Source: Cellulomonas taurus (GTDB lineage Bacteria; Actinomycetota; Actinomycetes; Actinomycetales; Cellulomonadaceae). Taken from it: a DNA stretch of 64,000 nt. Position 1 is the first letter of the stretch; every line of letters starts with the position of its first letter. A program made the position numbers and the translations under genes. Below are positions 54,712 through 62,386 of this stretch, in pieces. The stretch is taken from positions 682,001 to 746,000 of the forward strand of contig NZ_CP051884.1 in the NCBI RefSeq assembly GCF_012931845.1. The letters run 5' to 3'. The notes beneath the pieces are model-generated. The model searched no databases and was not told the origin of the DNA. It saw only the letters and a program-made list of their open reading frames with translations.

Positions 54712-55797
54712 GTGGCACTCACCATCGGCATCGTCGGCCTGCCCAACGTCGGCAAGTCCACCCTCTTCAACGCCCTGACCCGCGCGCAGGTGCTCGCGGC
54801 GAACTACCCGTTCGCCACCATCGAGCCGAACGTCGGCGTGGTCCCGCTGCCCGACCCGCGGCTGAACACCCTGGCGGAGATCTTCGGCAGCCAGAAGATC
54901 CTGCCCGCGACCGTGTCCTTCGTGGACATCGCCGGGATCGTCAAGGGCGCGAGCGAGGGGGAGGGGCTGGGCAACCAGTTCCTCGCCAACATCCGTGAGG
55001 CCGACGCGATCTGCCAGGTCACCCGCGCCTTCGCCGACCCCGACGTCGTGCACGTGAACGGCCGGGTCGACCCCAAGGACGACATCGAGACCATCGCCAC
55101 CGAGCTGGTGCTCGCCGACCTCCAGACCCTGGAGAAGGCGATCCCGCGGCTGGAGAAGGAGGTGCGCGGCAAGAAGGCCGATCCCGCCGACCTCGCCGCC
55201 GCCCAGGCTGCGCTCAAGGTGCTGGAGACCGGACAGACCCTGTTCCAGGGTGCCAAGGCCGCCGGGCTCGACCTCGCCGACGTCGCGGGCCTGCAGCTGA
55301 TGACCGCGAAGCCGTTCATCTACGTCTTCAACACCGATGACGCGGGCCTCGCCGACACCGCCATGCAGGACGAACTGCGTGCGCTCGTCGCCCCCGCCGA
55401 CGCGATCTTCCTGGACGCCAAGTTCGAGTCCGAGCTGGTCGAGCTGGACGAGGACGAGGCGCGGGAGATGCTGACCGAGAACGGGCAGGAGGAGTCCGGC
55501 CTGGACCAGCTCGCGCGGGTCGGCTTCCACACCCTCGGCCTGCAGACCTACCTCACCGCCGGTCCCAAGGAGTCCCGCGCCTGGACCATCCACCAGGGCT
55601 GGACCGCCCCGCAGGCGGCCGGTGTGATCCACACCGACTTCCAGAGGGGCTTCATCAAGGCCGAGGTCATCTCCTTCGAGGACCTGGTCGAGGCCGGCTC
55701 CGTCGCCGCCGCGCGTGCCGCTGGTAAGGCGCGGGTGGAGGGCAAGGACTACGTGATGGTCGACGGGGACGTGGTGGAGTTCCGCTTCAACGTGTGA
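54712..55797 (+). CDS. ychF: Redox-regulated ATPase YchF
   Basis: Obg-family P-loop protein of 361 residues that binds ATP rather than GTP and associates with ribosomes. G1 GIVGLPNVGKSTLFNALT at the N-terminus, G3 SFVDIAGIVKGASEGEGLGNQFL, the family-specific region replacing NKxD (FIYVFNTDD), and the C-terminal TGS domain (TYLTAGPKESRAWTIHQGWTAPQAAGVIHTDFQRGFIKAEV pattern). GTG start is supported by TAGGAT 8 nt upstream and by the conserved N-terminus. In M. tuberculosis it follows xseA closely; here the pilus locus intervenes. Confidence 0.96.
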   Translation: MALTIGIVGLPNVGKSTLFNALTRAQVLAANYPFATIEPNVGVVPLPDPRLNTLAEIFGSQKILPATVSFVDIAGIVKGASEGEGLGNQFLANIREADAICQVTRAFADPDVVHVNGRVDPKDDIETIATELVLADLQTLEKAIPRLEKEVRGKKADPADLAAAQAALKVLETGQTLFQGAKAAGLDLADVAGLQLMTAKPFIYVFNTDDAGLADTAMQDELRALVAPADAIFLDAKFESELVELDEDEAREMLTENGQEESGLDQLARVGFHTLGLQTYLTAGPKESRAWTIHQGWTAPQAAGVIHTDFQRGFIKAEVISFEDLVEAGSVAAARAAGKARVEGKDYVMVDGDVVEFRFNV

Positions 55798-55815
55798 ACA
55801 GCTCGGCGGGGTCGC

Positions 55816-56161
55816 TCACCACGCGACCTCGTCGGCCGCCACCGCCCGCACCACCTGCCCCGGGTACCGCAGACCCCGGAAACAGTGATGGTGCTGGGCG
55901 ATCACGTCCTCGGCGCGGACCACGCCGTCCGCGGTGGGCACGTCCTCAGAACACCAGGTGGTCAGCCGCGTTGAGGGCCAGCGCCCATCCCGCCGACCCT
56001 CGTTCCAGCCCCGACCCCTCGTGCTGCACCCAGACGACCGGCACTCCGGCGGCCCGGGCACGGTCGGGCAGGGGCCGGGTGGCGTCCAGCACCGAAGCCA
56101 ACCGGACGCAGCCGTCCAGGACGCCCTCCTGCCGGTCGACGACGACCAGAGCGTCCGGCAT
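55816..56161 (-). pseudogene. Isochorismatase family gene, internal deletion and frameshift
   Basis: The first part, ATG at 56161 to a TGA at 55946, encodes DALVVVDRQEGVLDGC and GVPVVWVQHEGSGL, the N-terminal third of a cysteine-hydrolase of the isochorismatase family including the catalytic Asp. The C-terminal part appears in another frame down to 55816 (AEDVIAQHHHCFRGLRYPG, ending VAADEVAW). The middle of about 70 residues, with the catalytic Lys and Cys, is missing; total length is 346 bp against about 550 for the family. It starts within the stop of the DUF1801 gene (TGATG), so it was the second gene of an operon. Confidence 0.78.
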
Positions 56162-56589
56162 CAGCCGACGGCCCGCACGATCAACTCGGCGATCCGCTGC
56201 TCGTCCTGCGGCCGCAGGCTCGTGATCGCGTAGGAGTTCGGCCACATGGTGCCCTCGTCCAGGGCCGCGACGTCGTTGAAGCCGAGGGTCGAGTACCGGG
56301 CCTTGAACTTGCTCGACGGCTGGAAGAACAGCAGCACCTTGCCGTTCTTGGCGTAGGCGGGCATGCCGTACCAGGTGCGGTGGCTGAGGGTGGGCGCGTG
56401 CTCGACGACCAGGGCGTGGATCCGCTCCGCGATCGCGCGGTCGTCGTCGGGGAGCTCGGCGATCTTGTCGAGCAGGTCCTGTGCGGGGTCGGTTGACTTC
56501 TTCTTGCGCATCTCCGCCGCGCGTTCCTTCATCGCCTGGCGTTCCTCGGCGGTGAACTGCTCGACGTCCTCGTCACGCTTGGCGTTCAT
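56161..56589 (-). CDS. DUF1801 domain protein
   Basis: Protein of 142 residues. A charged helical N-terminal part (EERQAMKERAAEMRKKKSTDPAQDLLDKIAEL) precedes a DUF1801/YdhG-like domain (DRAIAERIHALVVEHAPTLSHRTWYGMPAYAKNGKVLLFFQPSSKFKARYSTLGF, in parts: RTWYGMPAY, VLLFFQPS). Homologues have been called iron chaperones (frataxin-like fold) but activity here is unknown. ATG at 56589 with GAGAGGA upstream. Confidence 0.82.
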   Translation of the reverse strand: MNAKRDEDVEQFTAEERQAMKERAAEMRKKKSTDPAQDLLDKIAELPDDDRAIAERIHALVVEHAPTLSHRTWYGMPAYAKNGKVLLFFQPSSKFKARYSTLGFNDVAALDEGTMWPNSYAITSLRPQDEQRIAELIVRAVG

Positions 56590-56951
56590 GGTCCGGTCCT
56601 CTCGGGGATGCAGCCGACCGGCACATCGTAGGGCGGGGGGTCCTCGTCGCGAGGTCGATAGCACATGCGACCGAGCTGCCGCTGGGCGGGGCGGGATTTC
56701 GACCGACTGTCGAGACGGTCGCGTGGCGAGTCGGCATGTTTCTGGTGTGTTTCCACCCTGTGTCGTCTCGAATACTGGACACTACTGCTCAGTATCGATC
56801 CGGTAACGATCACCCTCTGAACCGCACTGTGTCCGTTTTGTCCCAGGTCGGCTCACTAGCGTGTCCACATCCATGGCGGGACCGTGCGTCCGCCGCGCCC
56901 AGCATCACGGGGCGTCGGCGAGTGTCGGGCGCCACCTTTTCAGGAGGAACA
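56590..56951 (+). other. Intergenic region with dppA-like promoter and leader
   Basis: 362 bp without a credible gene. It is less GC-rich than its surroundings (for example the stretch around 56740-56860). It contains the inverted repeat CGACCG/CGGTCG at about 56700-56721, and a TAGCGT hexamer just before 56880 that could be the -10 for the binding-protein gene, giving a leader of roughly 70 nt. Confidence 0.4.
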
Positions 56952-58784
56952 TTGAAGATCAGGCGAATTGGAGCCGCAGTGGCGGCCGTCGCGGCGGGCG
57001 CCCTGGTGCTCACCGCGTGCTCGGGCCCCGACACCGGCTCCGAGATCAGCGAGACCACGTCGGTCAACGTGGGCTGGAACGAGCCGTTCCGCTCCACCAA
57101 CAACCTGACGGCGAACGGCAACGCCACGGCGAACGCCAACATCATCTACCTGACCACCTCGTTCTTTAACTACTACGACGGTGACCTGAACCTCGCGAAG
57201 AACGAGGACTTCGGCACCTACGAGGTGACCAGCGAGGACCCGCTGACCGTCAAGTACACGGTCAACGAGGGTGTCGAGTGGTCGGACGGCACGCCGGTCG
57301 ACGCTGCGGACATGATCCTGTTCTGGGGCGCCCAGAACGACGGCTTCGACACCGTCGCGGGCGACGAGCTCGAGACCGACGCCGACGGCAACCCGGTCGT
57401 GGGCGACGGCGACGTCTACTTCGACTCCTCCTCCCCGGCGATGACCGCCGTCTCCCAGTTCCCGGAGATCGGCGACGACGGCCGCTCGGTCACCTTCGTC
57501 TACGACGAGCCGCGCTCCGACTGGGAGAACGGCATGAACCAGCCGTCCCCGGTCGCCGCGCACGCCGTGGCGAACATCGCCCTCGGCATCGAGGACCCGA
57601 CCGAGGGCAAGCAGGCCATCGAGGACGCGTTCAAGAACAAGGACAACGCGGCTCTGGCCAAGATCGCCGACGCGTGGACCAACGCGTTCAACTTCACCTC
57701 GATGCCGGACAACCCGCTGCTGTACCTGTCCTACGGGCCGTACATCATCAGCGACTACGTCGAGGGCCAGTCCCTGACCCTGAAGCGCAACGAGAACTTC
57801 GGCGACTGGGGCCCGAACCCCAAGGTCGACGCGATCACCATCCGTTACTCGGAGGACCCGCTGGCCTCGGTCACCGCGCTCCAGAACGGTGAGGTCGACC
57901 TGATCGCCCCGCAGTCCTCGGTGGACGTGCTGTCCACCCTGGAGACCCTGGACAACGTCTCGTACACCACCGCCCCTGAGGGCACCTACGAGCACGTCGA
58001 CCTGACCTTCAACAACGGTGGCCCGTTCGACCCGGCGACCTACGGTGGCGACGCCGAGAAGGCCCGCATGGTCCGCGAGGCGTTCCTCAAGACGATCCCG
58101 CGCCAGGAGATCATCGAGAAGCTGATCAAGCCGCTGCAGGACGACGCGACCACCCGTGACTCCCAGCTGTACGTGCCGGGCTCCCCGGACTACGACACGG
58201 TGATCGCGGACAACGGCTCCGACATGTGGGCCGACGTCGACATCGAGGGTGCCAAGGCGCTGCTCGCCCAGGCCGGCGTCACCACCCCGGTGGACGTGCG
58301 CTTCCTGTACGGCAAGTCCAACGTGCGTCGTGCCAACGAGTACCAGCTGATCTCGGCGTCCGCGACGCAGGCCGGCTTCAACGTGATCGACAACGGTGAC
58401 GACACCTGGGGCACCATCCTGGGTAACGGCTCCTACGACGCGGCGCTCTTCGGCTGGCAGTCCACCTCGACCAACGTCCTGAACGCCGAGGCGAACTACA
58501 TCACCGGCGGCCAGAACAACTACGGCGGCTACTCCAACCCGGAGATCGACGACCTGTGGTCGCAGATCGCGGTGAGCACCGACGACGACCAGACCGTCGG
58601 CCTGGCGACTCAGGTGGAGCAGAAGCTGAACCAGGACGCCTTCGGTGTCACCATCTTCCAGTTCCCGGGTGTGGTCGCGAACCGCGACGTCCTGCAGGGC
58701 GTCTCGAGCATCGCGCTCTCCCCGACGATCTTCTGGAACTACTGGGACTGGGAGATCAGCGCGTCCGACTCGGCCACCGAGTGA
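56952..58784 (+). CDS. Oligopeptide ABC transporter substrate-binding lipoprotein
   Basis: Family-5 solute-binding protein of 610 residues. The signal peptide with lipobox LTAC gives a membrane-anchored lipoprotein (Cys near residue 23). Family segments: VKYTVNEGVEWSDGTPVDAADMI, GPYIISDYVEGQSLTLKRNENF, MVREAFLKTIPRQEII, and ISASATQAGFNVI. The TTG start at 56952 is assigned because AGGAGG (56942-56947) precedes it and the signal peptide begins immediately. Acidic (Asp/Glu-rich) composition. A strong hairpin follows, which would keep its mRNA above that of the permeases. Confidence 0.92.
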   Translation: MKIRRIGAAVAAVAAGALVLTACSGPDTGSEISETTSVNVGWNEPFRSTNNLTANGNATANANIIYLTTSFFNYYDGDLNLAKNEDFGTYEVTSEDPLTVKYTVNEGVEWSDGTPVDAADMILFWGAQNDGFDTVAGDELETDADGNPVVGDGDVYFDSSSPAMTAVSQFPEIGDDGRSVTFVYDEPRSDWENGMNQPSPVAAHAVANIALGIEDPTEGKQAIEDAFKNKDNAALAKIADAWTNAFNFTSMPDNPLLYLSYGPYIISDYVEGQSLTLKRNENFGDWGPNPKVDAITIRYSEDPLASVTALQNGEVDLIAPQSSVDVLSTLETLDNVSYTTAPEGTYEHVDLTFNNGGPFDPATYGGDAEKARMVREAFLKTIPRQEIIEKLIKPLQDDATTRDSQLYVPGSPDYDTVIADNGSDMWADVDIEGAKALLAQAGVTTPVDVRFLYGKSNVRRANEYQLISASATQAGFNVIDNGDDTWGTILGNGSYDAALFGWQSTSTNVLNAEANYITGGQNNYGGYSNPEIDDLWSQIAVSTDDDQTVGLATQVEQKLNQDAFGVTIFQFPGVVANRDVLQGVSSIALSPTIFWNYWDWEISASDSATE

Positions 58785-58814
58785 CGTTCTGACCCAGATC
58801 TAGCGCTACGGCAC

Positions 58815-58846
58815 GGGGGTACCGCGGCACCCGCCGCGGTACCCCC
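58815..58846 (+). terminator. Hairpin between binding protein and permease genes
   Basis: GGGGGTACCGCGG (58815-58827) pairs perfectly over 13 bp with CCGCGGTACCCCC (58834-58846), loop 6 nt. Likely a partial terminator or 3' stabiliser for the binding-protein mRNA. Confidence 0.8.
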
Positions 58847-58976
58847 TCTGCTGTGCCTGATCTGCATCTTTACCCGCCCAGGGAGGACCGTCCCAGCGCC
58901 GGTGACAGCAGTCGGCCACGAGCCGCGTAGAATCGCCGACCGCGAGTACTCCCCTTCCCGTAAGGTCCACGACCCC

Positions 58977-60593
58977 ATGGCCACCTCTGTGACGACCCGT
59001 GCCTCCGGCGCGCCATCCGCGCCCGACACAACGGTCACCGCGCGAACTTCCTGGTTCCGGAACATCGCGCCCACCCTCATCTTCTTGGCGCGACGGCTGC
59101 TGTCGTCGGCCGTCGTGCTGCTGGCCGCGACCTTCGTCGTGTACCTGCTGCTGGCATTCGCGCTCGACCCGCTCGAGGACCTGCGCACCAGCACCCAGCT
59201 GAACAAGGAAGCCCTGATCGAGGCGCGGACGCGTCAGCTCGACCTCGACACCCCGCCGGTGATCCGCTACTTCAAGTGGCTCGGAGCACTGCTGACCGGG
59301 GACATGGGCACCGCCTTCCGTTCCGGCCAGAGCGTCACCTCGATGCTCGGCAACGCGCTGCCGAACACGGTGCAGCTGGTCGCCCTGTCGGTCGTGATCG
59401 CGATCGGCCTGGGCGTGCTGGTCGGCATCGTGTCCGCCCTGCGCCAGTACACCCGCTTCGACTACAGCGTCACGTTCCTGTCCTTCGTGCTGTACTCGCT
59501 GCCCTCCTTCTGGGTCGCGGTGCTGCTGAAGCTCTGGGGCGCGATCGGCTTCAACGACTTCCTCGCGGACCCGAGCATCCCGCCGCTGGTGATGGTCATC
59601 GTCACGCTGGTCTCCGGCGTGATCTGGTCGTCGATCATCGGCGGCAGCACCCGGACCCGCTGGATCTCCTTCGCGGCATCGGCCGTGGCGACCGTCGCGG
59701 CGTTGTTCTTCCTCAGTGAGACCAACTGGCTGCTCGACCCGGGCCTCGGGATCGCCGGCGTCGCCGTGATCGGCGTGGGCATCGCCTTCGCCGTGGTCGC
59801 GCTCAGCGCCGGGGTGCAGAACCGCCGCGTGCTGTACGCCAGCCTGGTGATGGTGGCGATCGGCACCGCGCTGTACTACCCGCTGCAGTACGCGTTCGTG
59901 TACGGCTCCTGGTGGCTGATGCTCGGCCTGCTGGTCACCGTGGCGATGGTGGGCGTGGTCGTGGCCAAGCTGTTCGGCGGCTGGGAGGTGTCGCAGACCG
60001 CTCGGGCCGCGATCATCACCGGCATCGGCGTCGGCGCGCTGATCTTCATCGACCGCGTGATGCAGGTGTGGCTGAACTACACCAGGGCGTCGCAGATCAA
60101 CCACCGGCCGATCGCCACGATCGGTTCGGCCACCCCGGGTCTGTCCGGCGACTTCTGGGTCAAGAACCTGGACACGTTCACCCACCTGCTGCTGCCGACG
60201 ATCGCGCTGATCCTGATCTCCTTCGCCAGCTACACCCGGTACTCCCGGGCCAGCCTGCTCGAGGTGATGAACCAGGACTACATCCGCACCGCGCGGGCCA
60301 AGGGCCTGCCGGAGCGGGTCGTGACCATGCGGCACGCGTTCCGCAACGCGCTGATCCCGCTGGCGACGGTCATCCCGCTGGACATCGCCTCGCTCTTCGG
60401 TGGCGCGATCATCACCGAGCGTGTGTTCGCCATCCCCGGCATGGGCACGATGTTCATCAAGGCGCTGAACGAGCGTGACCCGGACCCGATCATGGGGTAC
60501 TTCCTCGTGACCGGTGCGCTCCTGGTCATCGCCAGCATCGCGGTGGACTTCATCTACGCGGCCCTCGACCCCCGGATTCGAGTGAACTCATGA
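58977..60593 (+). CDS. Oligopeptide ABC permease, DppB-like, enlarged
   Basis: Membrane permease of 538 residues, about 200 more than usual DppB/OppB. N-terminal part is standard (helix FLARRLLSSAVVLLAATFVVYLLLA; GDMGTAFRSGQSV; NTVQLVALSVVIAIGLGVLVGIVSA). After SLPSFWVAVLLKLWGAIGF (to about residue 191) comes an extra block of about 170 residues with six hydrophobic segments, and then the normal C-terminal half resumes at HLLLPTIALILISFASYTRYSRASLLEV, with EAA loop NQDYIRTARAKGLPERVV. ATG at 58977; TAAGGT lies 10 nt upstream and TAGAAT further up, so it may have its own promoter. Confidence 0.88.
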   Translation: MATSVTTRASGAPSAPDTTVTARTSWFRNIAPTLIFLARRLLSSAVVLLAATFVVYLLLAFALDPLEDLRTSTQLNKEALIEARTRQLDLDTPPVIRYFKWLGALLTGDMGTAFRSGQSVTSMLGNALPNTVQLVALSVVIAIGLGVLVGIVSALRQYTRFDYSVTFLSFVLYSLPSFWVAVLLKLWGAIGFNDFLADPSIPPLVMVIVTLVSGVIWSSIIGGSTRTRWISFAASAVATVAALFFLSETNWLLDPGLGIAGVAVIGVGIAFAVVALSAGVQNRRVLYASLVMVAIGTALYYPLQYAFVYGSWWLMLGLLVTVAMVGVVVAKLFGGWEVSQTARAAIITGIGVGALIFIDRVMQVWLNYTRASQINHRPIATIGSATPGLSGDFWVKNLDTFTHLLLPTIALILISFASYTRYSRASLLEVMNQDYIRTARAKGLPERVVTMRHAFRNALIPLATVIPLDIASLFGGAIITERVFAIPGMGTMFIKALNERDPDPIMGYFLVTGALLVIASIAVDFIYAALDPRIRVNS

Positions 60594-61660
60594 GCATCAA
60601 CCCCCCGATCGAGCCGACCGGAGGCGCGGGCGCCCCGGTCGACCCCGCCGAGAGCGTCGAGAACGCGATCGAGCTCAAGGAGGTCGAGGGCCTCTCGCAG
60701 GGCCGCATCGTCCTGCGCAGGTTCCTCCGCCACCGCGGCGCGATGATCTCCTCCGTCGTGCTGGTCCTGATCATCCTGCTGGTGACCACGTCCATCGGCT
60801 GGGGCCCGATCCCGGGCTGGTGGACCTACGGCTACCGCGACCTGGACACCATCGTGAACGCCGGTGGCGCGCCGACGATGGGCTTCAAGGACGGTGGCTT
60901 CGTCTTCGGACAGCACCCGTTCGGCCAGGACAACATCGGGCACGACGGTTTCGCCATGGTCATGCGCGGCACCCAGCAGTCGCTGACCGTGATGTTCGTG
61001 ATCGGCCTGCTCTCCACCGTGATCGGCGTGATCATCGGTGCGCTGGCCGGGTACTTCCGCGGGTGGCTGGACGGCCTGCTGATGCGGCTCACCGACATGT
61101 TCATCACCATCCCGGTGATCATGGTCGGCTCGATCCTCGGTGTGCTGGTCGGTGGCGCGAGCCCGTGGTCGCTGGCCATCGCCCTGTCGCTGGTCTCCTG
61201 GATGAACATGGCCCGTCTGGTGCGTGGTCAGTTCCTCGCCCTGCGCGAGCGCGAGTTCGTCGACGCGGCCCGAGTGGCCGGGGCGAGCGACTTCCGGATC
61301 ATGTTCAAGCACATGCTCCCGAACGCCGTCGGCGTGATCATCGTCAACGCCACCCTGCTGATGGCGTCCGCGATCCTGCTGGAGACCGCGCTGTCCTACC
61401 TGGGCTTCGGCATCAACAGCCCCGAGGTCTCCTTGGGGCAGCTGATCAACGAGTACCAGACGGCCTTCGCCACCCGGCCCTGGCTGTTCTGGTGGCCGGG
61501 TCTGTTCATCGTGATCATCGCGCTCTGCGTGAACTTCATCGGTGACGGTCTGCGCGACGCCTTCGACCCGCGTCAGCGTCGCATCCCGACCGCTCGTGCG
61601 CTGGCCAAGGCCGACCGCCGCAAGCAGCGCGCCGAGCAGCGGGCCGCGGCGAAGGCCTGA
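60590..61660 (+). CDS. Oligopeptide ABC permease, DppC-like
   Basis: Second membrane subunit, 356 residues. N-terminal cytoplasmic tail, helix 1 MISSVVLVLIILLVTTSIGW, an extracytoplasmic loop (HPFGQDNIGHDGFAMVMRGTQQSL, the DppC signature), five more helices, and EAA loop FVDAARVAGASDFRIMFKHMLPN. C-terminus is Lys/Arg/Ala-rich. Four-base overlap with the DppB-like gene. It is followed by a gene on the opposite strand instead of the expected ATPase. Confidence 0.93.
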   Translation: MSINPPIEPTGGAGAPVDPAESVENAIELKEVEGLSQGRIVLRRFLRHRGAMISSVVLVLIILLVTTSIGWGPIPGWWTYGYRDLDTIVNAGGAPTMGFKDGGFVFGQHPFGQDNIGHDGFAMVMRGTQQSLTVMFVIGLLSTVIGVIIGALAGYFRGWLDGLLMRLTDMFITIPVIMVGSILGVLVGGASPWSLAIALSLVSWMNMARLVRGQFLALREREFVDAARVAGASDFRIMFKHMLPNAVGVIIVNATLLMASAILLETALSYLGFGINSPEVSLGQLINEYQTAFATRPWLFWWPGLFIVIIALCVNFIGDGLRDAFDPRQRRIPTARALAKADRRKQRAEQRAAAKA

Positions 61661-61671
61661 GGCTCCGGATG

Positions 61672-62298
61672 TCAGAGCGCCAGCGCGAGCACGCTGGCCG
61701 CGATCAGCACCACGATCGCGGCCAGCGTGCCGACGTGCCAGCGAACCCGGGGGCGCTCACGCTCCAGTCGGGCATCGTCGAGCACGCCGGCGTCGCGCAG
61801 CGCCTCCCAGCGCGCACGGACCAGCAGGGCCGCCTGGCCCGAACCGGTGGACGCCAGATCACCAGCCTGGACAGTGCCGCCGGAGCCGTAGGTCGAGGAG
61901 GGCAGGTCGCGCATGTCGGCGGGACCCGCCATCCGGACCTGGACGCGACCGGGAGCGGGAGCGGCCCACGCGGCGTACTGCCCGTAGGGCGTGTGCAGGG
62001 TCAGCGCGAAGCGGGTGTCGATCCGCTGGACCGCCGGCCAGGGCAGTTCGATGGTGCGGGTCACGTTGCGCAGCTCCACGGCTGCCGGGGTGACGATCAC
62101 CGCCGGACGCCAGTAGGTCGCCCACGCGGCAGTGCCGAGCAGTGCCAGCAGCGGGAGCCAGCGCAGGGTCAGCCCGGCGTCGGCCACCAGACCGGAGACG
62201 GCTCCGCCCACGCAGAGCACGATCACCACCACAGCCAGTACCCGGCCGAACACCGGTCGGAACACCACCACATCTGCCGAGCTGTCAGCCGCACTCAT
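61672..62298 (-). CDS. PH-domain membrane protein
   Basis: Protein of 208 residues, actinobacterial bacterial-PH-domain type (bPH/DUF2581-like): two adjacent N-terminal helices (RVLAVVVIVLCVGGAVSGLVA and LTLRWLPLLALLGTAAWATYW), a PH-like beta domain (VIVTPAAVELRNVTRTIELPWPAVQRIDTRFAL, in parts), and a C-terminal helix at the very end (LAAIVVLIAASVLALAL). Function unknown. ATG at 62298 has GACGAT 6 nt upstream (leaderless). It sits inside the oligopeptide transporter locus on the opposite strand. Confidence 0.83.
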   Translation of the reverse strand: MSAADSSADVVVFRPVFGRVLAVVVIVLCVGGAVSGLVADAGLTLRWLPLLALLGTAAWATYWRPAVIVTPAAVELRNVTRTIELPWPAVQRIDTRFALTLHTPYGQYAAWAAPAPGRVQVRMAGPADMRDLPSSTYGSGGTVQAGDLASTGSGQAALLVRARWEALRDAGVLDDARLERERPRVRWHVGTLAAIVVLIAASVLALAL

Positions 62299-62304
62299 GC
62301 GGCC

Positions 62305-62310
62305 ATCGTC
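62305..62310 (-). promoter_or_regulatory. -10 hexamer of leaderless PH-domain gene
   Basis: GACGAT on the minus strand, 6 nt before the ATG at 62298. Confidence 0.35.
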
Positions 62311-62386
62311 GCAGACCGGCCGGACATCAAGACGCTGGGAGCCCGCCTGACCGGCGGACACCACGTGACACGGAAGGATCACCACC

